Positions 1 through 11,431 of a stretch of DNA of 64,000 bases are shown piece by piece. Origin of the DNA: Chrysaora quinquecirrha (Eukaryota; Cnidaria; Scyphozoa; Semaeostomeae; Pelagiidae); assembly GCA_014526335.1 (NCBI GenBank), contig JACTAT010000336.1, positions 196,046 through 260,045 on the forward strand. The letters run 5' to 3'. The translations under genes and the position numbers were made by a program. How positions within the stretch are numbered: position 1 is the first letter of the stretch; each line of letters opens with the position of its first letter. A model generated the notes under the pieces. The model had not been told where the DNA came from, did no database searches, and saw only the letters and a program-made list of their open reading frames with translations.

Positions 1-345
1 TTCCCGCAGATCTCGGCCAGGTGACATCCGTGTCCTTTGATCACGGATCTCGCCTCACCGGGCTGGGTGATAGTTCATGTAAACACAAGATTCAAAAACA
101 AAATAATTTATTGTTCTGTCAGATTTCGCTTGGCCGAGCCAGCTCGCCTAACCGGGCTGGCCCGCCTCCATTTAAACAGGTCCTAGATCGTATTTGTTTA
201 TGTGCGCTAGAAAAGCGGATCCATCCGGATCCGTTTCTCGACCCGTCGCCGTGTCAAAGCAGTAAAATTGTACAAATATGTATCGTACCCGAAAGATACG
301 GATCTTTTGGATTTGGGTCTTTTTCTCTCGTGTAAACAGGGTCTT
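1..345. repeat. Diverged interspersed repeat fragment
   Basis: Non-coding sequence with CGGATCC and GTAAACAGGGTCTTA-like motifs. Related motifs recur near 36030-36240 and 56430-56780 (GTAAACGGGGTCTTA). It is probably an old short DNA-transposon-derived repeat. The boundaries are estimates and I did not align it fully. Confidence 0.35.
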
Positions 346-439
346 ATAAACGAAATAACTTAAGGGCTAGGAAATCGAACATTAGGTTTCAATAGAGTCT
401 CCTGCTTGTGAATGTGCCAGCAGAAATGTGTCTTAGGAA

Positions 440-1029
440 CAGCTTGACCGAGGTCATGCTTAGAATAATATTCGTGGTCGTGCAAAGCTGGAGACTACTG
501 ATGGAAACATTCCATACATGCATATGGCCACCTTTCAAACATTGTTTGTCAAACATTTCTTTTGTTATTGTCAAACAAACTTCATTAGCTTACAACTTTT
601 CAGCAGCTTGCAACATTCCTAAGCAACAGTTCGTGCTTGCGCATTTGCATTGACTTTGCTCTTCCAAAGTGTTGGACAGCAATGCTTTTTTATGTGGCCA
701 GACGGTCAAACATTTGTTGTCCGGCAAATTTACTAATGTTTGACTAGGGCACTGGCCAAACGATCAAACAATGTTGGTAAAACATTTCCACATCGCTTTA
801 CAAGCAATGTTTGAGCGTTTGCCTACGTCGCTAAACATTGCCTGATAAGAAAAATTATCCAAACTTTTTGCACGATGTCTTTGACAACTTAAACATTTCC
901 AAAAAATCTTGTTTTTCGAAAGCAAAAAATTGTTTGACAAGCATTGTTTTTCGAGTGGCAAAGGTGGCAACATTTTTTGACAAGCGCATTTCAAATGTTT
1001 GACGAATAATGTTTAATCGTTTAGCCTGG
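440..1029. repeat. MITE, 'TTTGATCGTTTGGCC' foldback family
   Basis: Contains GGCCAAACGATCAAACA (from about 755) and its complement near 1005-1025, plus many internal AAACATT and GTTTGAC words. A partial second copy occupies 440-740. The same family recurs at 7167-7630, where both ends are clean, and at 30722-30950. It reads as a non-autonomous terminal-inverted-repeat element lying just upstream of the first GAIN exon. No coding capacity. Confidence 0.6.
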
Positions 1030-1063
1030 ACCTTAATATTCTAATTAAACTTTCTTCTTATAG

Positions 1064-4000
1064 ATACAAAACTACACTAGAGGATTGATGAGTGAATTAA
1101 TCTTTCTGGAACACTTGCTTGCTCACTCCCAGTCTATCAAGAGTACTCCTGGCTTAGACAATAAAGTGCAAAGCTTAAATATTTCAATGTTTGCACTTGA
1201 GAACCTTTTAACCGTCAAAAGTAAGGAACACGACCAAGAGAAGAATTTGAAGAACTTTGTGGTGAGAAAGTTGTTATATTGCTCTTTTATGTACCATTTA
1301 AAATTATTGGCAAGGAAGATCAATTTTTGTTATCCATTTTGTACTCTAATGCTCCTTTATTCAATTGACATCTTTTAATGAAATGACTTAGATTTTGTCG
1401 CATAGTTATATATCAAGAAAATATTTGAGTACCTTCATCTTAACGGCACATTAAGTCTCATGACTCTAATACAGAGGCATTTGCATGTGAGCAAGAGAAC
1501 TGCATTGGTTGCCGGTAAAAGCAAGGATTGACTTAAGATTTTGTTATTGACACTCGAGGCACTAACAACATGGCTCCAGCCTACCTGAAAGATATGTCGA
1601 GGTTACAAACCAGTGATAGATACAGACTGAGGTCAGAAAAATCTCTGGCATTAATAGGTCCAAAGACAAAATTTACATCTCGTGGGGACAGAGCGTTTTG
1701 TACTGCAGCCCCTAGGCTTGGGAACAAACTGCCTGTTGAAATTAGAATATCTCGGAACGTCCAAACTTTCAAAACAAGATTTAAAAAAAGTATTTATTTG
1801 ATAATTATTTTAACATGTAAAGGAAATTTCTAGCTTTACTTTCTGTGAATTAAGGTTTAAAACACTAAGTTGTTCAGCGCTTTAGAATATATGTACACAT
1901 TTTAGTGCTCTGTAAGTGCATTAGTATTATTATTATTATTATCTAAGCAAAGCCATATCTGCACTGTTTGCCTGATATAGTTGTTTTTCACATTTCAGGT
2001 TTTCACAAATGTTGTCAGTAATCTTCTGGATGACCAAAATGCAGATGTCTGGAACAACTTGCAAGAGGTACCCGAAGGCATTTAGTTAGAATACATAATA
2101 TCTTCAATAGTCAGTTCTCTCCAGGGAAGGGCACTCTTAAATATTTGGGGAATGGGGATGTGCAGCCAGAATGTGCGGCCAATTTAAATTTTACCCGGCT
2201 TAAGTGATACTTTTTTGAACGTATTAATGTCGTAGCAGTATACGAAGGTCAATTGAAGCAGACTAAATTGATAAGACAGATTGGTGGCTCTTTGCTTTAA
2301 GCGATAAACTGATGCAGAAACGAGAAACGAATAGGTTTTCGTCAACCTGTGGTTAATCCGCTTTTGTTTAGGCGTGTGGAAACAAAATGTTTGACACCGA
2401 AGAGATTCTTCAATCAAATCCAGAGCCTAGTCTTGTACCGAGAGTAAACAGGACCCCAGTCACCCATAGACATATTTCGGTTGGTATTGGTAGCCATTTT
2501 CATCGACTTCTCGAACAATTGTCTTTAAGAGACTTCATAAAATCACCACTCCTCACTTTCCAAAGCAAGAACACCGTGTTGATTGTATTGAGATAGGAGC
2601 GGATAATAGGCTTGCTGATTAATGGTTAAATCATTGCTGACATTTTGCAACAAATTTCCTTGCATTTCCATGCTTGGAATATCGGATTAAAAATAGAAAC
2701 GGTCCTGATCGCATAGGTTCAGCCTCGTTCCTAGGGTGGTTGGGTGAACTATTCATTTTCAATCCTAGAATCGGCCTGTCAATTCGCTATTTGATTGGCT
2801 GCTCAAACAATAGTGACGTGACGTCACATGTTTTCAAACATCAGAACTGAGAACTATTTTGAAAAGATGCTAGAAAAACAGAAATATTATATTACGTACT
2901 GCACTGTATGTTTCCTGATATATAACAATGCAATTCTTTGCGTTTTCCTTGCTTTGAACATCTGCTTTCGCAACCTACATTCTGTTTCGGTGTCTACGCA
3001 AAAATTCGGTTTCGGCCCAAGTCGGTTTTCGAATTTGAGCGAACGCGTTTGGGGCCCGGAAACGAGGCTGGCATAAGCATAACCTGAAACTTTAATGTTG
3101 TTTAGAACATGTACGAGAGCCGATACAAATTGATTTTTACGGTAGATTCATTCTTGGCTTTTGTTTGATACATTAAATTTACACAGATACATTTACTAAA
3201 TAATGAAGATTCTATCTTGGCTTTTGGACAAGATTGACTAGTATATTTTTTTGAAAGTAGCGAAATTGAAGTTTGAAAATTCTTGTTCTCTTGTTATTTA
3301 GTTTTTTATATTCTGTTTTAGAAATCCCCTGGCTCATCAAAGTTGATGTCGATTTTCGACCAATACACCAGAAGACAGCTCAATAACTTCGAGGGCTCGA
3401 ATAAGAAAAACGACGCTGAAATCGTCACCAAAAATATTGGTAATGCTTTGATTTAGTAGATTTAATATATCCTCATATCACAAGTTGAAGGCTCGTCAAA
3501 TTGCATTTTTCTGTTAGGTAGTCGAAAACCATTTACAACAATAAATTCTTATTACTGTGCGTAGGCTGCATTTGTTCTGAAAGAGCTGACGATCGGACTA
3601 TACACGTATTTTTTTTATAAGAAACCCTTTATAAGAAACCCACACTCTCGAATGGCCAAAAATTTAATATACTAGTATTGGAATTTTTTACGTACGAAAC
3701 TTTTCACCTCCAACAGCGAAAAATGTTATTTTACTTCCCGTGCTTCGTCTGCAAAAACGCATTTCTATGACAAGCAGACAAACAGGAAGCCCATATGCAT
3801 TCAAATACGATCGATAAATGGGTTTGGAACATCTTTCAGATAGAATAACTATGTTACCAATATGGATGTATTCAAGAAACTCTTAAGAGACTTTCAGTAC
3901 TCAAAAGTTGAAAATTTTAAGAAACTTTCAGTACTGGATTAATTTTTTAGTTTCTTGTAAAAAAAATGCGTGTATAGGTTTTTAAAGTTTAAGCAATCCA

Positions 4001-7000
4001 TAATTTTAACAAATACAGTAAATAGAGTGTATAAATTAAATTTCATACCAAGAAAGTGTAATAAGTGAAATAAGTAAAGAATCCAGTACTTCGTCTTTCA
4101 CCGAATGCCTGGACAAATGAACTGAACATTTCACTGAATATTGAAGTTCAGTGAAAAATCCAGTTCATTTGACCACCTTGTTCAGTCACTGAACATTGTT
4201 CAGTGAATGTTTGATCGGAGTCAAAAATGTTTGGTGAACAAAATTTGTTCAGTGGTATGTTCAGTTCATTTGGCCACTCAACTGAACAAACACTGAACAT
4301 TTATCCGATATACGGCAACTTTCTCAGTGTTTTCAATTAAAAATCTCGAATTTCGCGCCAAAATAATTGCATGAAAAAGAGGCTGAAAAGTTCAGCAAAT
4401 GTTCAGTGAAATGTTCAGTGAAATGTTCAAAATTTGAAAGTTCATTTGCCCAGTTTTCAATGATGCCTTGAAAACGGTGAGTTTAATTTTTGAATTAAAA
4501 GGGTATAAGAAAATAATGCCTTGCCTGAATGTCATAAAAACATCATTCAATTTTACACTGTAGTTCTCTCCATCTAATCGTCTCTAAATTTGCTTTGAAA
4601 CAGACCCTTAGTTTGGTTGAAAAATATATAAGCATCATTGTAAAGCCTAGTTCCCGTGGGTCGCTGGGTGACGCTGAAGTTTTGGAATTCATTTGTTAGC
4701 TGTCATTGAAATTGGCGTTCCATTGCCAGTTGGTGTAAATTGGCTTACTTATAGATAGCTATAACTACTACACTGTACAGTACACTATAAACTGTACGGT
4801 GCATTCTTTTTTATAAGAACACACTTTTTAAGAACATCGAGGCTCGATTTGGCAAAAAATAAGAATAACGTAAGAACATGTCTAGCCTCAGATGAAAAAT
4901 AAGAAAAAAGAAAATGTGTTATTTGGAATTTCATCTCATGTTAACAAAAGAGAACTATGCATTTACTAAGTAAAAGTATAAAGAAGATATGCCAAACTGT
5001 TATTTATTGTTCGTAGGAGCAATTTTTTGTGTTTAGTTGTAAAAAAAATCAATGTTGAACTAAGAATGCCATTAAGAACACTCGAGCCTCAGATTATTCA
5101 AAAAATAAGAACATCGAGCCTCGGCAAAAATGAAAATAGGTTAAAAAAATTTCACCCCAACAATAAATTTTTACAAAAAGCTTTCGCTGTTTCTATGAAA
5201 TCCTTGTTTCCTGTGGTTGCCAGTATATTTTCAGACCGCTAACCTGTCGCTAACTGTTGAAACAATAAAATTGAAGACAAAAATGAGAAAAAAGTGAAAA
5301 TAGGATCAAAGTGCTTTCAAAGTTTCGCGAGCACATTAGTACTCAGCGACACCGAGCGACAGCTTGATTTGCATGGAGAGAAAACTTAAAATTGCAGAAA
5401 AAAAGCGGAAACATTTTTGGACATACTTAAAAGCTTTTTTCTTTTGACACTCCTCAGAGTATAACATCAGAAACAGACCGAAAAAATTGAAAAAGGCGGA
5501 ATTTATAGCCGAGTGTGGATCGAAAAGCATTAATCTGAAAGGAGTGCTGAGTTGGCATTTTGTTTTAAAGGCCAATCAACTTTCTGCACAATTACAGCTA
5601 GGATTGTTTTAAAAACATTGACACATGGATCTTTGTTTCACTTTGGAGTTTTGGAATCTGTCCACATCAGAACCAAAAGGCTGACAGAAAGGGTTTGTTT
5701 TCTCACTTTGACTTTTCAATTGATTCTGCTGATCTTCCGGCTGTATCCAACACAACACAATGCCAGCTCTGCACTTCTTACTGATTGGTGCTTTACGATC
5801 CGCAACCTGTATATACTCCGAGGAGTGTCAGGCGAGTATCCAAAAATTTTCCGCTTTTTCTTGCAATTTTGAAATTTTGTACTGCTCAAAGACAAGGGAA
5901 AACTTAGTAATTTTTATAACTAATAATTGTTATACATGCATGCATAGTCTTGATATTTTTTGCTAATCATTGTAATAAACATTCTCAATATGCGGCCATA
6001 AATTTTTTATTCTATTTTCTTTTACTGTATAGATAAACAGTCAACTGCAGTACTAGTTTGGTTTAAGACATTATCCGAAGTGCTATCCAAGCAAACCGAG
6101 GGAAACACGCGGTATGTAAAATTATTGTTCTCAGAAACAGGATAAGACCCTTAAGGAATTTTGACGACAATTTTAATCAGTTAATTGTTAAGCAGTAAAA
6201 ACTTTCCTATTCACACAATTTTGGCGAATAAAACAGAAAACATAAATCTAATATAATCATCTTCTCAAGAAATACATGAAATTTGATGTTTATATATTGT
6301 ACAGGGTGTTCCAAAAAAAAGAAACCCAGTAAAGAAACCTTGGTACCAAAGTCAAAATTTAATTTTTGAGCATGAAATTTGGTACTCTTGTTTTTGATGG
6401 AATGAGAATTATGCTGAAATCACTTTATAATGCTTTACTTCATGAATAACACTAGGAAGAAACAAAACTTTTGACACAGTATTTTTTTAGTCAACACAAA
6501 GAGCAGTGAAACGTGTGTTCAAAAAAGCACATCTCGCCATAGACAATTTAAAAAAAATTTAGTCCTTCTAAATCAATCATTTTTCACATCCTTGGCCTGA
6601 ACCTACCAATGGCCATATCAATTAACTCTTGCTGTAACTTGTCCCAGCAACAGAAAATCCTCAATTGCATGAAATATGCATTAAGTTTGAGCACATGCTT
6701 TATTTTTCAATGAAATTCATTACAGCATATTTTTGCAAAGATGAAATATAAAAACTTATTTTACCCATAAGAGTGTATGTGCACAGTAAGTATTTTGACA
6801 AAATTCTATTGACTTTAAAGCTACGGTTCGCAAATAAAAACCATTTCTAAATCGGGTTCCTTTTTTTGGAACACCCTGTATATTTCGACAACTCTTATCG
6901 TGTTATTCTCAACAAATAAATCTTACAAAACATAAAGTCAATGAACAAATGAAGTAGGTTAAAAGAGTAAAGTTATGTATAAGTAACAATTTAGATAGTG

Positions 7001-9925
7001 TAAAATATTGTAAAGTAATGTAACTATTCTGCGCTCGAAGTCTGTGGTCGGGTCAGTCTAAATTGGAGCGGCTGGTGAAATTACTCATATTACGCCAAAG
7101 AAGAACTTGTGCCCGTGTGATATGGGCCTAACTGTTATGCATTCCGGTATCTTAGGCCAGATACCACAACCTTAGGCCCTGGCCAAACGATCAAACATTC
7201 TTGATCCAACATTTGAAATTTGCTCGTCAAGCAAAATGTTTGACCGTTTGGACACGTCCAAAAATATTGCTCGTCGGACATTTTTGCCTGCGTCAATTAA
7301 AAATGTTTTTAAACTTTTTCAAAAACATCACGCCACAAATTTTGCTTATTTTTGCTTGTCAAGCAATGTTTGGTCGTTTGGCTACTTTTCAAACATTGTT
7401 TGTCAAATATTATTTTTGTTTCGACAAACTGCAACAACATGCAACAACTTGCAACATTTCACCACCTAGCATCATTTCTTAGCAACGCGGTGTTCGTGCT
7501 TGTGCATTAGCAATTACTTCGTAGTTGGACAGCAAAGTTTTTGGACGTGGCCAAACTGTCAAACATTTGTTTTAAAGCAAATTTGAAATGTTGGACCAAC
7601 AGTGTTTGATCGTTTGGCCAGGGCCTTACATAGACCCCCGTACAGTACCCCTTTCTGTCTTGGTCAACCCTGAGGATAATAGAATGACTTAATGGATGTT
7701 ACTAAGTTTCAGTATTTATTTACTATCTTTTGAGTTTCACTTGCATGAATTAATGTTTGTTATCTTTTTGAAGGCTAATTCCATTATCGAACGTCATCTC
7801 GTTGACGATATCAAGCATAAAAGATGGAACGACGCTGAAGAAACCGATTAGAATGGAATTTAGAACTGAAAAGGTATTTACATCGTTAATGCTTTCAGTA
7901 TTTAAGCATCACATAAGTTTTACTCTAAAAAGACAGAAATTTCAGCTAAAATTGTCTTGCTACTGAAGAATCGTAAGAAACACAAAGCAAAACGTTAAAG
8001 TTGTAATTTACGACGTCCTGTCTCTGCCAAGCAGTTTGTTCACGTAACTGCTTGAAACAAACTATTTTGTCAACACAGATTTTTGAACTTCTGAGAACTT
8101 CAAAAGGCGTCGTTTTGAATTGTTAACATTCATTTTCACAAGGGCTATACACGCTTTTTTATATAAAACCACTGTATAAGGAGCCTACATGCTGAAGGCC
8201 GAAAAATTTAAAGAAACTTTACTATTAAAGATAGAATCATTAAGGAACTTCTTAATTTTGAATATTTTTATCATTTCAAAAACATTGTTTTTCCCCAGTG
8301 GCCAAACTCAAAAAGGGGCCAACTGAACTCTTTGGTGACGAATAACATTTTGTTTCCTTCCTATCTCCCAGCCAATCATTGGCAAAACTTGATGAAAGGA
8401 GCTAAAATTTTTGAACAAAGGTCTGAAGTAGTTACTAGATTGATTCTGATAACGTCAAATTTCTAATTTTCCGGGTGGCCCGACCTCCTAGATTAGTGCA
8501 CCATTGGTTACCTTAAATCCTGGAATTATTCCCCTGTAGCCCTGATTATTTTTCATTATTTTGGAAGGAGCTTATTCGAGTTGGGGGCTTAAACCAGGAG
8601 AGGCTTATCAAATTATTCACAAAAGCATGATTTATCGTCGACTTAGAGAATGCATTTTCCTGTCATAACTCAATATAGACCAATAAGGATTCATAAGGCT
8701 AACACCAAAGTGTCAGGGGTAGGGTTTATTCGAGGGGGCTTATTAACGATTTCTCGCTCTAGGGTGCGGGCTAATTCTAGAGGAGGGCTTATTCAAGGGG
8801 GGAAATTCGAGGATTTACGGTATTGATAATGTTTTACGTTTCAATTAGACTTTGCATCATAATTTTCTCTCGACCTTTTTTATTGCATCCTAATACAGTT
8901 TTGCTATTGGGATTTCGTAAGGAATCTTCATTGAAGCATTCACCTAGAGTATGTAGATATGTGTCAGTACACTAGGGGCCCTTAAAAGTAACCTCTTCAA
9001 AGGATTGAATAACAAAAACGCGCGGAGAATTTTCAAGAATTTTTCATTGTTTGATTACCAATTATTGGGGCTTAACAAGATCTTTCTTTTTCATTTTAGG
9101 CCATTCCGAAATCTCCTGAATGTGTTTTTTGGAAATTCAATACGTAAGTAGCTATTTTTCAGCTGTCTCATCAGTTCTTTTTCCGACGTTGATACAGAAT
9201 AGACGTTCCTTGCCGAATTGCAGAATAAATGCTACGCTCATGTAGCTAACTTTGAGCCTTGATGGTGTTTGCCACAGGCGAGGAAACCTGTTGGATGGTA
9301 GCATAGGTTTAGAATGCATTCCCAAAGATGCTAGTTCAAACAAATACAGTATTTTTATAGCTATCTTTTGGTTTGTCTTGATCTCTCTAAAACCGTGGCT
9401 ACACGTGTGACGTTTTGCTTTAAATGGCGACAGGACTTTTTACCTGACTTATTCAAACCGTTTGGAGGCCTTGATATACTCTAGTGTTGCCGTAAGAATC
9501 TTTGCATTTGAATCAAATTGTAACTGGTCATGGCCATATAGGAAGACTTTTAGCAACTCTTTATTTGAAAGATTTATTAAACCATGAGGCAGCAATATCG
9601 CATTTACACTGTTGTGAAGAGTACGTCTGTTTGCATCATAGGTATGGCAGAGCAGGAAAGAGTGTTCCGTGTCCTCGACACCATCATTTGTTGGGCGCAA
9701 AGGGTTCTAAGTATCTCTGAAATTATGCTTAAATTTATGAAAATTTTGCTTATTGAGTCCAACTCGCAATCTAAATTTTTCAGGACAAGTCGTGGATCAT
9801 GGTCGACTGATGGATGCCGTTGGATAAAGGATCAGTCTGAACAGAAGAATCAAGCGAAAGTGATTTGTGAATGTGATCATCTTACAAATTTTGCAGTTAT
9901 CGAAAGAATGCCTGTCAATGGAAAG
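1064..9925 (+). CDS. Adhesion-GPCR-type GAIN/GPS domain protein (partial, 7 exons)
   Basis: Exons 1064-1261, 1999-2067, 3322-3439, 6033-6111, 7774-7873, 9100-9143 and 9784-9925 join in one frame at every GT/AG junction and give exactly 250 codons. The product is a GAIN domain. The last two exons form the GPS motif: CVFW, then GSW, DGC, CEC and DHLTNFAVI, with cleavage expected between L and T of HLT. GAIN domains self-cleave in adhesion GPCRs and polycystin-1-like proteins; the extracellular fragment stays non-covalently bound and the new N-terminus acts as a tethered agonist. The 5' part lies before the window. No seven-helix exon follows before the gap at 10702 or beyond it, so the membrane part is either in the gap, further away, or absent. 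A CR1-like LINE tail, MITEs and an antisense LINE fragment fill its introns. Confidence 0.85.
1468..1935 (+). mobile_element. CR1/jockey-like LINE, 3' fragment
   Basis: Translation (with a frame break near 1545) resembles the C-terminal tail of CR1/jockey-group reverse transcriptases: LHWLPVKARID, then MAPAYLKD, YRLRS, GDRAFCTAAPRLGNKLP and TFKTRFKK. It ends at 1780-1830, followed by an AT-rich 3' region and an (ATT)n tail at 1924-1941. It is 5'-truncated and sits in sense orientation between the first two GAIN exons. Not a host gene. Confidence 0.75.
2719..3074. repeat. Short inverted-repeat element
   Basis: Starts with AGCCTCGTTCC (near 2721) and ends with the complementary GGAAACGAGGCTG (near 3060-3070), enclosing about 330 bp with a TGACGTGACGTCA stretch at 2814-2826. 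It is consistent with a MITE in the intron between GAIN exons 2 and 3. No coding capacity. Confidence 0.45.
4098..4465. repeat. Palindromic MITE built of TTCAGTGAA words
   Basis: AAATGAACTGAACATTTCA near 4117 is mirrored by GTTCATTTGCCCAG near 4440. The interior is a mosaic of CAGTGAA, GTTCAGTG and their complements, so the whole element can fold back. Intronic, non-coding. Confidence 0.55.
4780..5130. repeat. 'TTTTTTATAAGAAC' MITE-family fragment
   Basis: TTTTTTATAAGAACACAC near 4808 and repeated AAGAACA plus CGAGCCTC/GAGGCTCG words mark a dispersed short element. Related copies with variant words occur at 3605-3720, 8150-8260, 31840-32170, 51975-52060, 55304-55770 and 57996-58400. All are non-coding, and this copy lies in an intron of the GAIN gene. 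Confidence 0.5.
6302..6878. repeat. Mariner-type MITE with TA duplications
   Basis: Left end CAGGGTGTTCCAAAAAAA and right end TTTTTTTGGAACACCCTG are precise inverted complements. Each is bordered by TA, as expected for Tc1/mariner insertion. The ~575-bp interior carries no transposase, so this is a non-autonomous copy in a GAIN-gene intron. The end motif is shared with mariner elements. Confidence 0.8.
7167..7630. repeat. Full-length 'TTTGATCGTTTGGCC' MITE
   Basis: Left end TTAGGCCCTGGCCAAACG and right end CGTTTGGCCAGGGCCTTA form inverted termini; the complementarity extends inward through ATCAAACATT. It is the best-preserved copy of the family also seen at 440-1029 and 30722-30950. The interior is rich in AAACATT and TGCAACA. 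Non-coding. Confidence 0.7.
9449..9715 (-). mobile_element. Non-LTR retrotransposon C-terminal fragment, antisense
   Basis: On the minus strand an open frame encodes a Cys/His finger-like tail (TEHSFLLCHTYDANRR, then LLKVFLYG and ILTATLEYIKASKRF). This is typical of the region after the reverse transcriptase in many LINE proteins. It is a dead fragment in the intron between the last two GAIN exons and runs opposite to the host gene. Confidence 0.6.
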
Positions 9926-9987
9926 GTATATAGAGAAGATAGATTTCTTATTGCGGATGAAAAGCCCTGGGGTAAGAAAGGGCTATT

Positions 9988-10318
9988 TAAGCCTGGTTCT
10001 CTTATGCCGTAAACCTGATCGTAGACCGTCGGCGAGCGGCTGCGATCATCGCCAATGAACTGTTCACATATGTTGGTTGATGATCGATGGTCCTCAGTCC
10101 CCTGTGATGTCACTTGTGACTCAGAAAACAAAGAACCTCGCTTTGATAAGACCCAGAAGTCATCGCTGGTCATCGCCGTTGATCGCAAGGAACAAACTTT
10201 TTTGTCGGTGGCTGGTGATCGTCACCGATCATGGAAAGTTCATGTTCTTGTGTATCGCAAGCATCGTAGGGCCTTGATCGCCGATGGTCTGCGACATAAA
10301 GAGAACCAGGCTTTAGCA
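9988..10318. repeat. Foldback MITE with AGCCTGGTTCTC termini
   Basis: AGCCTGGTTCTCTTATG near 9990 is mirrored by CATAAAGAGAACCAGGCT near 10296-10313. The interior is dense in GATC-containing words (GATCGTAGACC, GATCGCCGATGG) and can fold on itself. The apparent open frames here on both strands come from the palindrome and are not genes. Confidence 0.65.
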
Positions 10319-10573
10319 AGAGGGGATTTTTAGAAGTTGTCGAAGTGACCCAGCCGAAATTTGCTTTAATCGCGATAAATTTTTCTATCAAATCAAACGG
10401 CTACAACTGAAAAGCTACAGAGTACCATTCAAATTTGCCAATTTTGGAGGAAAAAAAGACTGCAAACAGTCAAGAATTAGGAAGCCATGAAAATTATGAC
10501 TGCAAAAGAATTAGACGCATTCATTTGCAGTCAAAACTAACATAAACTGTATGTTACGTGAAGGCTGCAATAT

Positions 10574-10664
10574 TGGAGCTGTGGCCGAGTGTTCAAGGCG
10601 CTCGTCTCACGATCGTAAGATCCTCACGATCGTAAGATCATGGGTTCGAATCTCATCGGGACCA
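10574..10664 (+). repeat. tRNA-derived sequence (SINE head or tRNA pseudogene)
   Basis: TGGCCGAGTG resembles a tRNA-Leu/Ser A box and GGTTCGAATCT a B box; a five-pair T-arm ATGGG/CTCAT is present. The acceptor stem does not pair and the anticodon region holds an exact 17-bp tandem duplication, CTCACGATCGTAAGATC, at 10606-10639. I therefore call it tRNA-derived rather than a functional tRNA. Confidence 0.5.
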
Positions 10665-10701
10665 CTTCCGCAAGCCTGCAGTCAACTCAGCTGTCCATCC
10701 T

Positions 10702-11201
10702 NNNNNNNNNNNNNNNNNNNNNNNNNNNNNNNNNNNNNNNNNNNNNNNNNNNNNNNNNNNNNNNNNNNNNNNNNNNNNNNNNNNNNNNNNNNNNNNNNNN
10801 NNNNNNNNNNNNNNNNNNNNNNNNNNNNNNNNNNNNNNNNNNNNNNNNNNNNNNNNNNNNNNNNNNNNNNNNNNNNNNNNNNNNNNNNNNNNNNNNNNNN
10901 NNNNNNNNNNNNNNNNNNNNNNNNNNNNNNNNNNNNNNNNNNNNNNNNNNNNNNNNNNNNNNNNNNNNNNNNNNNNNNNNNNNNNNNNNNNNNNNNNNNN
11001 NNNNNNNNNNNNNNNNNNNNNNNNNNNNNNNNNNNNNNNNNNNNNNNNNNNNNNNNNNNNNNNNNNNNNNNNNNNNNNNNNNNNNNNNNNNNNNNNNNNN
11101 NNNNNNNNNNNNNNNNNNNNNNNNNNNNNNNNNNNNNNNNNNNNNNNNNNNNNNNNNNNNNNNNNNNNNNNNNNNNNNNNNNNNNNNNNNNNNNNNNNNN
11201 N
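10702..11201. other. Assembly gap (500 N)
   Basis: Exactly 500 N, a conventional placeholder for a scaffold gap of unknown size. Any seven-helix exons of the GAIN/GPS gene could be hidden here. Confidence 0.99.
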
Positions 11202-11431
11202 GATGAGCAGCGGAATCATTTTCGGGCATAAATGGTTCTCATGATTAAGTTTTAATGCTTCTCATGCCTCTCTTACCATTACAATTACGATAGTGCAAAA
11301 AATATTAATCATCAATGTAAGGATATTTATATATGGTAAAGAACATCTGCTTTAATATTGCATTGTTATTGACTCAGTGCAATCAGCTAATACTTCAACA
11401 ACGATAAAGTGCAAAATATTACTGTTGCGTT

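Noticed and set aside
10551..11231. Frames of X residues across the gaps (also at 26670-27393)
   Set aside because: They only exist because N codons are not stops.
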